The position numbers were made by a program, and so were the translations under genes. Positions 16,494 through 22,906 of a DNA stretch of 35,787 nucleotides are shown in pieces. This DNA is from a virus. The stretch lies in the IMG/VR virus record IMGVR_UViG_3300027824_000009, positions 1 through 35,787 of that record. One strand, written 5' to 3'. A model generated the notes under the pieces. The model made no database searches. It was given only the letters and a program-made list of their open reading frames with translations, and was not told the DNA's origin. Each line of letters begins with the position of its first letter. The stretch's first letter is position 1.

Positions 16494-16696
16494 CAGCGCC
16501 CCTTGACCCACCGCCCCGGCTGCACGGACACGCGCGGCAGCACCACATCGGCGAGCACCGTCGAGTGCGGACTTCGCGGGAATGTCTTCTCGACCGGGAT
16601 CACAAACCGATCCGCCCCTCGAAGCCACCGAACATAGACCGCATGGCAGTCTGCCCCGCCGTGCGCGCGGATCGTCGCGTCTAGATTGTCCCTCAT
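16493..16696 (-). CDS. Small hypothetical protein
   Basis: 67 residues, MRDNLDATIRAHGGADCHAV, then VRWLRGADRFVIPVEKTFPR. Probably a small alpha/beta fold. Coupled by overlap at both ends (ATGA with the 83-residue gene upstream, TGATG with the next). No family recognised. Confidence 0.55.
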   Translation of the reverse strand: MRDNLDATIRAHGGADCHAVYVRWLRGADRFVIPVEKTFPRSPHSTVLADVVLPRVSVQPGRWVKGR

Positions 16697-16944
16697 CGTT
16701 GCAAAGCCTCCTTAGCGATCTTTCCTACCCCTTCTATGACATGTCGCATGTTATGCGCTGAGATTGCGGCGAGCGACATGCCATGGGACTTCAGTACCTC
16801 GTGCGCCCGTTCCCAACATGGTTCGGGGAATACGTCGATAGGATAGGCGTTGGACCAATCCAAAATCCTTTGAAGTGCTTCTTGCAGAAGATCAATATGA
16901 TCCTGCATTGCTTCCTTGTGGTCCTCTTCCGTCATCGTCGTCAT
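16693..16944 (-). CDS. Small helical protein coupled to large terminase
   Basis: 83 residues from ATG 16944, whose ATGA overlaps the terminase stop; an in-frame ATG at 16956 lies inside terminase and is less likely. MTTMTEEDHKEAMQDHIDLL with QEALQRILDWSNAYPIDVFP, then CWERAHEVLKSHGMSLAAIS: an acidic, mainly helical protein. No motif recognised. Immediate coupling to the packaging motor gene suggests co-regulation with packaging. Confidence 0.6.
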   Translation of the reverse strand: MTTMTEEDHKEAMQDHIDLLQEALQRILDWSNAYPIDVFPEPCWERAHEVLKSHGMSLAAISAHNMRHVIEGVGKIAKEALQR

Positions 16945-18254
16945 GCCGCCATCCACCTTGTGCTTGCTGTCCCTTGTTCCATCGGAGCCGGCGCCTCCTT
17001 AAACTCCCGCACCGGCTGGCGCGGCTCGCGCGCGCCCACCGCCAGCATGCGGAAGGCGTCGGCGTCGTGGCTCGAAAAGTCGTGCGTCGGCGAGCTGCGC
17101 CACACCTGGTTGGCCTCGTTCCACTCCCTGTGGTACGCCTTGAGCGACTTCAGCCCCGCCGCGCATCGCTTGGCGTCGAACCAGCACCGCGGCAGAACCT
17201 GCCTCACTGCATTGATCCCGTCAGCCAGAGCGCCGGGGCCGCTCGGGACCGTGTCGATGTTCCGAACGCCAAGCGAGTGTAGCGTATCCCGCCGAGACAC
17301 GCCCGACCCTAGTTCAGTCACCTCCACATCGTGCGGCAGCAGGTGGCGTTCATACGAATATTCCCGCTCATTCAGCAGCTTCACATAATGACCCAGCCCC
17401 ACGCCGCTGTCGGACAGGTGGTCTATCACCCGCCACTGCCCGCCGCGTGTGATCTGCACGAACCAGATCGAGGTGCTGTCCGCAACACCTAGGTCCCACG
17501 CGGTCGTCACCGGCAGCCGCGGGTCGTGTGGCACTTCGGTGATCTGCCCATTATCGAGCAGCTTCTGGAGTTCCTTGCCGTAGTACGAGCCGGAGTTCGG
17601 CGTGACAAAGCTGCACTCCATCTCCTGCGCAAATTCCTCCTCGGTCATCTCCTGTCGCAGCCGCGCAATGGCCTCGCCGCTGAGAACCTTTGTGTCATTC
17701 CACTTCAGCAGGTAGGCCGAGTGTCCCGGCGTCACCAGCGCTCGCTGGTAGGCCGCTTCCAGCAACCCGCGGCCCTTGGGCGTGCCAGACCGGATCAGTA
17801 CCCCGTTCCTGTCTGCCAGCATCGGCTCGACCACCGTCGTGAGCGACAGGCCGGGCATGTCGTCGTATTCGTCGAGCACCATTTCATCGGCGTAGCCGCC
17901 CCGCCAGGAGTCGATGTTATCCGCGCCTCCCGCCTGCCACACGCCGCCGTTTGGGAACCGTATCGCGTGGGTCGTTTTGTTGGCTTTCGCCCCAGGAATG
18001 TAACGCGCAGCGGCCTCCGCTACGTCCCAGAGGCCGGTGCGATCCCACATCACGGCCAGCGGGAGCAGCGACACCACGCGCGGGGTGGGGAGCTGGACGG
18101 TGCAAACCCGCTTGATGCCCCGCCAGATCAAGGCCGTGGACTTCCCGGCTCGGCGGTGGACAACGGCCGTGACCCGCAGGGCCGGGTCGGCGATCAGCGG
18201 CCGCTGCCACGCGCGCGGGCGGAACGGCACGATGATCTCAATGGTGCGCGTCAC
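16941..18254 (-). CDS. terL: Terminase large subunit
   Basis: 437 residues from the GTG at 18254 (VTRTIEIIVPFRPRAWQ), chosen because the protein then starts at the usual adenine-binding region; the frame extended to 18338 overlaps the upstream gene wholly. Walker A is VVHRRAGKST (31-40), Walker B MVLDEYDD (125-132), and the nuclease half has TAWDLGVADS (Asp254), LPHDVEV (Asp309) and SSHDADAF (Asp397 or Asp399). This is the ATP-driven packaging motor and DNA-cutting nuclease of tailed phages. It overlaps the preceding zinc-binding gene by 17 bases. Which packaging mode (headful or cos) cannot be told from the sequence alone; P22 relatives use headful. Confidence 0.93.
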   Translation of the reverse strand: MTRTIEIIVPFRPRAWQRPLIADPALRVTAVVHRRAGKSTALIWRGIKRVCTVQLPTPRVVSLLPLAVMWDRTGLWDVAEAAARYIPGAKANKTTHAIRFPNGGVWQAGGADNIDSWRGGYADEMVLDEYDDMPGLSLTTVVEPMLADRNGVLIRSGTPKGRGLLEAAYQRALVTPGHSAYLLKWNDTKVLSGEAIARLRQEMTEEEFAQEMECSFVTPNSGSYYGKELQKLLDNGQITEVPHDPRLPVTTAWDLGVADSTSIWFVQITRGGQWRVIDHLSDSGVGLGHYVKLLNEREYSYERHLLPHDVEVTELGSGVSRRDTLHSLGVRNIDTVPSGPGALADGINAVRQVLPRCWFDAKRCAAGLKSLKAYHREWNEANQVWRSSPTHDFSSHDADAFRMLAVGAREPRQPVREFKEAPAPMEQGTASTRWMAA

Positions 18255-18438
18255 TGCGCCACACCCGGTTTTCGCTCGGCAGCGCGCACTGAGCGCACGA
18301 GCACGCCGAGCTCTCGCGGGAAGAGAACCAATAGCCACACTTCGGGCATCTGATCTTGACCATCCCAGAAGGCGGGTCCCAAGGCCGCTCGTTGATCTCG
18401 CGGGCCTCAGCCTCCGCAGTCTGGCGCCGCGCCCGCAT
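18238..18438 (-). CDS. Small zinc-ribbon protein upstream of terL
   Basis: 66 residues, MRARRQTAEAEAREINERPW, then IRCPKCGYWFSSRESSACSC and AQCALPSE. C-P-x-C-G ... C-x-C-x-x-C is a zinc ribbon. Start ATG overlaps the previous stop (TGATG). Role unknown; DNA-binding or packaging-linked function would be a guess from its neighbour. Coding confidence comes from the motif and the overlaps. Confidence 0.6.
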   Translation of the reverse strand: MRARRQTAEAEAREINERPWDPPSGMVKIRCPKCGYWFSSRESSACSCAQCALPSENRVWRSDAHH

Positions 18439-18632
18439 CAGTCGCCCTTCATGCCGGTCTGCTCCATCGCGCCGGGGGGCTTGCGCCCGAGGCCGTGCGG
18501 GTCCTTCGGCGCTGAGGTCTCGATCTTGTGCTTGCTAGGCCCCGGCCGGCTGCCAGAACCTACCGCAACGCCAAGCTTGGCGCTGGTCCTCTTGTCGGCT
18601 ACGGGGAGGGTGGGGCTGTCTGAGAACGACAT
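18438..18632 (-). CDS. Small basic disordered protein
   Basis: 64 residues, MSFSDSPTLPVADKRTSAKL, then GVAVGSGSRPGPSKHKIETS, ending MEQTGMKGD. Low complexity, Ser/Pro/Gly/Lys-rich, probably disordered. AAAGGA is 8 bases before the ATG, and the gene is the first after a promoter-like sequence at 18666-18695. No family recognised. Confidence 0.55.
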   Translation of the reverse strand: MSFSDSPTLPVADKRTSAKLGVAVGSGSRPGPSKHKIETSAPKDPHGLGRKPPGAMEQTGMKGD

Positions 18633-18665
18633 TACTGGTGTCCTTTCGGTTGATATAGCGTCAAT

Positions 18666-18695
18666 ATCCTACCCAGGTTCGGAACGGCGGGTCAA
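18666..18695 (-). promoter_or_regulatory. Putative promoter ahead of the terL segment
   Basis: Reading the minus strand: TTGACC (18690-18695), an 18-base spacer, then TAGGAT (18666-18671), 34 bases before the ATG at 18632. It lies in the only gap (18633-18703) of the late block between DUF5681 and terminase, so it could restart transcription for packaging and head genes. Consensus match only. Confidence 0.45.
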
Positions 18696-18703
18696 CCGTG
18701 CCG

Positions 18704-18892
18704 TCATCCTGGGGGCGGTGATTGGAGGATCGCTTTCCCTTTGCCGGTTCCGGTGTCCCAGACCACAATGAACTGTACCCATCCCGTCGTGTTCGTCATC
18801 ACGACGATCCCGTTGTGTTCGTAGACAGTATGTAGATCGGCGGTGGCAATGGTCGTGGTCGCGCCATCTGGCGGCGATGTAGTGGCGCTCAT
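18704..18892 (-). CDS. Small beta-rich hypothetical protein
   Basis: 62 residues, MSATTSPPDGATTTIATADL, then VYEHNGIVVMTNTTGWVQFI and VVWDTGTGKGKAILQ. The start overlaps the upstream stop in ATGA form. An alternative longer frame on the same strand (18669-18908) is out of phase with this overlap and less likely. Two or three long strands suggest a small barrel or sandwich; no family recognised. Confidence 0.55.
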   Translation of the reverse strand: MSATTSPPDGATTTIATADLHTVYEHNGIVVMTNTTGWVQFIVVWDTGTGKGKAILQSPPPG

Positions 18893-19068
18893 TTCCTACC
18901 CCCAGCATTCCACAGGTCTGACGCCTGCTTGGCGAACTCGCCTGACTTGACCCGCCAGGCTTTCGCCTCTTCGGTTGGCGTCAGCCAGAAGTCTGCCATG
19001 TCGCGCAGCAAGACCGCCTCCTCGAGAAGTCGGCAAGCCTCTATCTGTTCACCAACGTCGTGGCTCAT
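18889..19068 (-). CDS. Small helical hypothetical protein
   Basis: 59 residues, MSHDVGEQIEACRLLEEAVL, then DMADFWLTPTEEAKAWRVKS. Wholly helical in appearance. Overlaps its neighbours by 4 bases at both ends (ATGA), which is the main support for a gene this short. Function unknown. Confidence 0.55.
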   Translation of the reverse strand: MSHDVGEQIEACRLLEEAVLLRDMADFWLTPTEEAKAWRVKSGEFAKQASDLWNAGGRK

Positions 19069-19214
19069 TTCTCGAATACCACCCCGTAGTGTCCTTCGAT
19101 TTGGGCCATCCTAACCTCGAGCGGCAGCCGTAGCCACAACGCGCGTACGGCAGCCAATTCGCGCTCTAGATGCACCATCCGCTCGTACAGGGCGTCGGCG
19201 TCTGTTGTGGTCAC
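19065..19214 (-). CDS. Very small coiled-coil protein
   Basis: 49 residues with a GTG start at 19214 (GTGA overlap with the preceding stop): MTTTDADALYERMVHLEREL, then AAVRALWLRLPLEVRMAQIE. The first 30 residues show a heptad pattern (L-x-x-x-M-x-x-L-x-x-x-L). Supported by frame overlaps with both neighbours. Function unknown. Confidence 0.5.
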   Translation of the reverse strand: MTTTDADALYERMVHLERELAAVRALWLRLPLEVRMAQIEGHYGVVFEK

Positions 19215-19441
19215 GACGCATCGCTCCGGGCCAGCTCGGTAGGCATTGTTGGTCGCGACGGATCAATCAAATCGGCGAGTAGCTTAATGTCGCGCTCGGT
19301 CAACAGGTTCGGCGTATCCTTTAGACGCGCAATCATCGCTGTCATTTCGGCGATGTACGCCGCTGCCGCTTCGCGTTGTGTGCGTTCTCTTTCTAGCTGT
19401 TCGGCCATAGCTTCACGCGCCAGCTTAGTGTCATAGGCCAT
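19211..19441 (-). CDS. Small coiled-coil protein
   Basis: 76 residues, MAYDTKLAREAMAEQLERER, then AAAYIAEMTAMIARLKDTPN and LLTERDIKLLADLIDPSRPT. Two helices joined by a turn. GGAG is 9 bases upstream of the ATG. Could be an oligomerising accessory protein such as a small-terminase partner; nothing proves that. Confidence 0.55.
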   Translation of the reverse strand: MAYDTKLAREAMAEQLERERTQREAAAAYIAEMTAMIARLKDTPNLLTERDIKLLADLIDPSRPTMPTELARSDAS

Positions 19442-19447
19442 GTGCGG

Positions 19448-19759
19448 TTACTCCGGGTTTTCGTCGGTAGGCGTTGTGTCAGGGCGGGCGGCGCGGAACC
19501 GGGCGAAAGCCGCCGCGAGGTCTGCCAGGGTATAGCCGTTCCGTTTCATGTGGGTTGGCACGTCGTCGCCGTCGCCGGTGCCCAGCCACCTGGCCATGAT
19601 CGTCTCGAACGCGAGGGCTAGGTCCGTGTAGGAGGCGAGCGCGTCGGCCACATCGTCAGCGTGGTTCGCGCCGCCGGCAGTCAACCATTCGTAGGCGATG
19701 GCATCGAGCATGTTCCGCTTGCCACGATAGAGGGGGCCTTGGAAAAAGTAATCGGGCAT
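19448..19759 (-). CDS. Hypothetical helical protein, first gene after a promoter
   Basis: 103 residues from ATG 19759, which has GGAGGAG about 8 bases upstream; a longer frame to 19807 would start inside the promoter and is rejected. MPDYFFQGPLYRGKRNMLDA, then YEWLTAGGANHADDVADALA and THMKRNGYTLADLAAAFARF. Helical; not recognised. It is the first translated gene downstream of the promoter at 19809-19837. Confidence 0.6.
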   Translation of the reverse strand: MPDYFFQGPLYRGKRNMLDAIAYEWLTAGGANHADDVADALASYTDLALAFETIMARWLGTGDGDDVPTHMKRNGYTLADLAAAFARFRAARPDTTPTDENPE

Positions 19760-19808
19760 CGAGTAGCTCCTCCACAAAACCGCAGGGGGTGTCCCGTCCG
19801 GTGGCATT

Positions 19809-19837
19809 GTATTAGCACAATCGCGCAGCTAGCGCAA
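19809..19837 (-). promoter_or_regulatory. Strong putative promoter
   Basis: Minus strand: TTGCGC (19832-19837), 17-base spacer, TAATAC (19809-19814), with GTGC just before the -10. Start of transcription would fall near 19801, 42 bases before the ATG at 19759. The spacer holds TAGCTGCGCGA, giving a direct TGCGC repeat. Best promoter match in the window; it would drive the small genes ahead of terminase and possibly the whole late block. Confidence 0.6.
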
Positions 19838-19857
19838 GTGTTAATTCGCATCGTCGC

Positions 19858-20127
19858 TTAAGTTTTTTCTTCCTCTCCCCCGCCCGCCCACCTGATCTCC
19901 ACTATCACCGGCCCTCCCTCCTCGTCGCCCTCGATCACCCTCGGCAGCACCCGCGCGAGTGTGTTGAGGTACTGCCCTGGGTCTAGCTCGCGGGCCTTGG
20001 CGACAGCGGCTTCCCCGTGCTCATTGAAGTCTGCCAGCAAAGCCCTCAGGAAAGCCTCGGCTAGCTTGTGGCGCGCTCCCTTGGGCCTTCCCTTGGGATT
20101 TCCGCTCTGCCCTGGCTTCCAGTCCAT
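19858..20127 (-). CDS. DUF5681-type protein, candidate small terminase or DNA-binding protein
   Basis: 89 residues. WKPGQSGNPKGRPKGARHKL at residues 3-22 is the hallmark N-terminal block of DUF5681 proteins, which are widespread in alphaproteobacterial phages and prophages and often lie just before packaging genes. The basic loop suggests nucleic-acid binding. GAGGAG precedes the ATG. It is the first gene after the GCTACGG repeat locus and lies six genes ahead of large terminase, so a small-terminase role is possible; I see no classical HTH. C-terminus is acidic (GDEEGG, GGGEEEKT). Confidence 0.7.
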   Translation of the reverse strand: MDWKPGQSGNPKGRPKGARHKLAEAFLRALLADFNEHGEAAVAKARELDPGQYLNTLARVLPRVIEGDEEGGPVIVEIRWAGGGEEEKT

Positions 20128-20171
20128 CGGTCGATCTCCTCATCGTGTTGTATCAGCCGTCCTGCCGTTCA

Positions 20172-20380
20172 GTAGCGCGCTACCGTAGCACCGTAGCAAC
20201 CCTTAAGAATATCTGCTACGCTACGGATAGAAGGAGGGGTATAAATACCCCCCTCCGTATCCGGTATGCTACGGCCTAAGTTATTGTTTTTGCTGACGGA
20301 ATAACGTATCGTAGCAGCATCGTAGCACAAAACCGTATCCGCGCTACGGTGGTTTGTTCCGTAGCCGACACATGCTACGG
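20172..20380. repeat. GCTACGG / CCGTAGC repeat cluster (candidate origin or operator array)
   Basis: The 266 bases between 20128 and 20393 have no gene. They contain at least ten copies of one 6- to 7-base word in both orientations: CCGTAGC at 20183, 20191 and 20359; CGTAGC at 20310 and 20321; GCTACGG at 20220, 20268, 20343 and 20374; GCTACG at 20215. A perfect 12-base palindrome GTAGCGCGCTAC lies at 20172-20183. An AT-rich stretch (20275-20310) and a long hairpin (20225-20262) sit inside. Such arrays next to a RepA-like ATPase are what replication origins with iterons look like; a regulator binding array ahead of the late block is the alternative. Confidence 0.75.
20225..20262. other. Long hairpin within the repeat cluster
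   Basis: GGAGGGGTA (20233-20241) pairs with TACCCCCCTCC (20246-20256, one or two extra C) around a TAAA loop. An outer stem GGATA (20225-20229) / TATCC (20258-20262) extends it. There is no run of T on either side, so it is not a standard terminator. It may act in origin function or as a transcription pause between the ATPase gene and the DUF5681 gene. Confidence 0.5.
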
Positions 20381-20393
20381 CAAGATACTACTA

Positions 20394-21503
20394 CTAGTTG
20401 CATTTCTTCGCCTCTTTTTCGCCCTTCTCGGTCAGTTCCCAGGGCCCGCCCTTGCGGCGCTGCACTATCATCTTGTCATCGCACAGTGTCCTAAGCGCCC
20501 GCTGTACGAGGTACTTCATGGGCTGGCCGTCCTCGTCGACCCAGCCCGCCTCCCGCGCGATCTGGCCGTAGGACCACTCTGGATGGTCATGCAGCGCCCG
20601 GAGCACCGTATCCTCGTTGGCAATGCTCTGTTTGGAGTGATCCGCCACGGCCTCATCGGACATCGGTTCCGCGACGATGGTCACTTCCGGCCGGTCGTGC
20701 TCGTCGATCAACCCAGTCGGCACGGGACGGAGCCGGTATCCGAGCGGGGCAAAATCGGGTCCCCGGATTTTACCGCACCAGTGCATTTCGGTGACTTCCC
20801 CTTGGCTCTCGGACCACAGCACCAGGTTGCCGTCCATTTCGTTCAAGAAGGCCCCGCCCCCGCGCGGGAGCAGATTGCCCCGAGCTGCCCCTTTGGTCGG
20901 GTGTGACAGCACCACGACCGCGGGGTTTCCCCGGCATTCTGTGAGGGTGCGCAGTGATCGAGCGTAAGCCCCTGCCTGGACGTTCGAGTTTTCGTCATCG
21001 CCTGGGAAATAGCTGGAGGCCGTGTCCCCCACGATCAGGGATAACGGCGCCCCGAGCCCATCGACCTCCTGCTTCAGCGTGTACATTTCTTCCTCGGTCA
21101 GTGGGAACCCACCCGGCAGCACGTACGGCAGCAGGCCGGGCTGTAGCCGATAGGTCTGCAACATGCCCAGCATACGGGCCTCGAGGTCAGTTGGGTTCTC
21201 GCCCGCCAGGTAAAGCACATTTCCTTTGAATACATCGAGTTGTCCTATCATGCGGCCCGAATGGATCATGCAGGCATTATAAAGCCACACAGCGGTTTTG
21301 CCGTGCCCGGTGAGGGATGTGCAGGAATACAACCGCCCACGCTGGACGATGCCATCGATCAGCCACGCCGCCGGGCTGTGTCCTTCCACGAACGCCTCCC
21401 CGGCAAGGATGCGCCCGGATCGGTCCCGGCCGTTTCCCCGGAACCTAGCGGTAATCTGGGCTAGCTCGAATAATAGCGGGTCGTTCTCGATTTCGCCCGT
21501 CAT
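20394..21503 (-). CDS. RepA-like AAA ATPase / helicase with C-terminal winged helix
   Basis: 369 residues. Walker A SLTGHGKT at 63-70, GEN-P at 101-104, Walker B LSLIVGD at 154-160, and VVVLSHPTKG at 197-205 are the successive motifs of the RecA-fold RepA/AAA_25 ATPase family used as replicative helicases by phages and plasmids. Residues about 290-365 (LRALHDHPEWSYGQIAREAG, YLVQRALRTLCDDKMI) read as a winged helix. The gene ends at the edge of the GCTACGG repeats, consistent with an initiator/helicase acting on a nearby origin. No primase domain is seen. Starts in ATGA overlap with the preceding gene. Confidence 0.8.
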   Translation of the reverse strand: MTGEIENDPLLFELAQITARFRGNGRDRSGRILAGEAFVEGHSPAAWLIDGIVQRGRLYSCTSLTGHGKTAVWLYNACMIHSGRMIGQLDVFKGNVLYLAGENPTDLEARMLGMLQTYRLQPGLLPYVLPGGFPLTEEEMYTLKQEVDGLGAPLSLIVGDTASSYFPGDDENSNVQAGAYARSLRTLTECRGNPAVVVLSHPTKGAARGNLLPRGGGAFLNEMDGNLVLWSESQGEVTEMHWCGKIRGPDFAPLGYRLRPVPTGLIDEHDRPEVTIVAEPMSDEAVADHSKQSIANEDTVLRALHDHPEWSYGQIAREAGWVDEDGQPMKYLVQRALRTLCDDKMIVQRRKGGPWELTEKGEKEAKKCN

Positions 21504-21868
21504 ACTGCACGACGCCGCGCAGCTGCCGCCACGATGGGGGCGATCTCTTCCTCGGCAAACGGGAAGCCCGCGAAGCCGTTCTCCCCGTGCGCCTCGGCAA
21601 GCCGAACGTTCGTGGGCCGGTCAGCCAAGTCCCGCAGGCGGTGGCGGATGCGGCTTCGGGTGACGGCCCGGCGCGATTCCAGGCGGTGCAGATGCGCGCC
21701 AAAGTGGTGTTGCAGCCCGTGAAAGACATTCTCGGCCAGATAGGGACTGCCCAGGCGTTCCGCGCGCAGAGCTGCGGCCAGAAGGGTGGCGAGCGCGCTG
21801 GAGCTATGCAGGCGCCCCCAGGCGACAGGTTGAGCGAGAGAAGCGGCTAGGGTGTACAAGTCGGACAT
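21500..21868 (-). CDS. Hypothetical protein of the replication block
   Basis: 122 residues from ATG 21868, preferred to 21874 because AGGAG is 6 bases upstream. MSDLYTLAASLAQPVAWGRL, then LLAAALRAERLGSPYLAENV and a basic region RLESRRAVTRSRIRHRLRDL. Helical, with an Arg-rich middle that could bind nucleic acid. Lies between the VRR-NUC nuclease and the RepA-like ATPase and is coupled to the latter. No family recognised. Confidence 0.55.
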   Translation of the reverse strand: MSDLYTLAASLAQPVAWGRLHSSSALATLLAAALRAERLGSPYLAENVFHGLQHHFGAHLHRLESRRAVTRSRIRHRLRDLADRPTNVRLAEAHGENGFAGFPFAEEEIAPIVAAAARRRAV

Positions 21869-21897
21869 GAGCATCTCCTACAGGGACGGGACTATAG

Positions 21898-22311
21898 CTA
21901 GGCCGGATAGCCGGTTGGGCCGGTGGTGGCCTTGAGCGGCACGCCTGTGTCCCGCAGGCCCCTCTCGACCTCCTCGAGGCTGCGGCACGTCAGGACGATA
22001 GCGCCGCAGTAGTGCAGCCGCCTGATAGTCTGCTTCTGGGCCTCGGACAGGACGCCGCGCGCGGACTTCATCTCGACGAACCGAACCCTCCCGCGCCACA
22101 CAATAGCGAGGTCGGGAACGCCGGCAACCACGCCCAGGCCCTTGAGCCGGGCGGCTGCGCGTGGATGGCGCTGCCCGCCGTTCGGCACCGCGAAGGCCAT
22201 CGCATCGTCAGGCAGCGCGACGGCAAGGAACGCCACGACGGCCCGCTGGAGGTCATCCTCCTCGTGCCGCCGCCTGGGGCGGTCAGGCAGCAGTGTGGCG
22301 GTGGGGATCAC
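21898..22311 (-). CDS. VRR-NUC domain nuclease
   Basis: 137 residues with a GTG start at 22311 (GTGA overlap). HEEDDLQRAVVAFL (16-29), AVPNGGQRHPRAAARLKGLG (41-60), GVPDLAIVWRGRVRFVEMKS (64-83) and SEAQKQTIRRL (89-99) are the successive motifs of VRR-NUC, a PD-(D/E)xK fold. Catalytic residues are Asp67, Glu80 and Lys82 with an N-terminal Glu. Phage members act on branched DNA or as nucleases in recombination and replication. It shares its core with the adjacent upstream regulator gene. Confidence 0.88.
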   Translation of the reverse strand: MIPTATLLPDRPRRRHEEDDLQRAVVAFLAVALPDDAMAFAVPNGGQRHPRAAARLKGLGVVAGVPDLAIVWRGRVRFVEMKSARGVLSEAQKQTIRRLHYCGAIVLTCRSLEEVERGLRDTGVPLKATTGPTGYPA

Positions 22312-22799
22312 GCCGCCGGTTCGCGCTCGGGCACATCCACGAGGCGCTGATATATCGAGATTTTGGGGCTATGCTGGCCGGCTCGCCACCGGTAGAACGT
22401 GGAAAATGGGATGCCAGCCTCTCGGCACATGTTCCGCAGTAACCGCCCGGACACACCCGCGTCCAGGCTGTCCTTCAGCTCGACGAACCGAACCCGACCA
22501 CCCCCTACAACAACAAGGTCCGGGATGACGCCAGACTCGCCGCTCGGCGGCTTCGCGTTGGAAGCCGGCGCGGCGGCAAGCTCGACGCCGGGCGGTGGCG
22601 CCGCGTTTGCGACCGGCTCGCGCTCGGCCACGACGGCCACGAGGCGCTGGTAATTTTCGATATTGGGGCTATGCTCGCCGGCTCGCCACCGGTACCAGGT
22701 GGAAAGCGCGATGCCAGCCTCTCGGCATAAGTCAGGCAGGGACAGCCCCACGAGTTTCGCGCGCTGCTTGATTTCTTCGGGTGTCAGTAATGGTTCCAT
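22308..22799 (-). CDS. Regulator with two HTH segments flanking a VRR-NUC core copy
   Basis: 163 residues from ATG 22799. Residues 19-55 (LSLPDLCREAGIALSTWYRW to NIENYQRL) and 119-155 (RLLRNMCREAGIPFSTFYRW to KISIYQRL) are near-copies of one small XRE-like helix-turn-helix with the W/F-Y-R-W-R-A-G turn. Between them, residues 91-110 (VIPDLVVVGGGRVRFVELKD) copy the PD...ExK core of the VRR-NUC nuclease encoded next door, with the same 13-residue spacing (Asp94, Glu107, Lys109). The rest of the nuclease domain is missing. It faces the early genes across a divergent promoter, the place of a phage repressor. Function as a repressor is inference; nuclease activity is unlikely without the missing motifs. 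Confidence 0.7.
   Translation of the reverse strand: MEPLLTPEEIKQRAKLVGLSLPDLCREAGIALSTWYRWRAGEHSPNIENYQRLVAVVAEREPVANAAPPPGVELAAAPASNAKPPSGESGVIPDLVVVGGGRVRFVELKDSLDAGVSGRLLRNMCREAGIPFSTFYRWRAGQHSPKISIYQRLVDVPEREPAA
22321..22728. repeat. Direct duplication of about 108 bp inside the regulator gene
   Basis: The segment 22321-22428 recurs at about 22618-22728, offset by 297-300 bases. Runs such as GGGGCTATGCT, CCGGCTCGCCACCGGTA and GATGCCAGCCTCTCGGCA are identical in both. The copies encode the two HTH segments. A second stretch (TCGACGAACCGAACCC) is shared between the middle of this gene (22480-22495) and the nuclease gene (22073-22088). Together they show a duplication of an HTH plus nuclease unit followed by partial deletion. 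Confidence 0.8.
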
Positions 22800-22806
22800 G
22801 CAGACA

Positions 22807-22835
22807 CCCATAACAGCAAAAAAATCACTGGTCAA
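22807..22835 (-). promoter_or_regulatory. Putative regulator promoter giving a leaderless transcript
   Basis: Minus strand: TTGACC (22830-22835), 17-base spacer, TATGGG (22807-22812). Seven bases further on is the ATG at 22799, so transcription would start at or next to the start codon. No Shine-Dalgarno site is present there. Leaderless repressor messages are known for lambda cI from PRM. Confidence 0.4.
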
Positions 22836-22849
22836 GCTCGAACTTGCGC

Positions 22850-22878
22850 TTGCACGAAGTTGGCGGTCGTGCTACTTG
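22850..22878 (+). promoter_or_regulatory. Putative early promoter with dyad operator
   Basis: Plus strand: TTGCAC (22850-22855), 17-base spacer, TACTTG (22873-22878), preceded by GTGC as in the promoter at 19809. GCACGA (22852-22857) and TCGTGC (22867-22872) form a perfect inverted repeat with a 9-base spacer lying between -35 and -10, a fit for an operator of the divergent HTH protein. The first early gene starts at 22907 after AGGAGG. Confidence 0.45.
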
Positions 22879-22906
22879 TGCGTCTGTAAATAGGAGGAAC
22901 CCTCGC

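Noticed and set aside
17526-18353. 275-codon plus-strand frame
   Set aside because: Antisense of large terminase; typical G+C-driven shadow.
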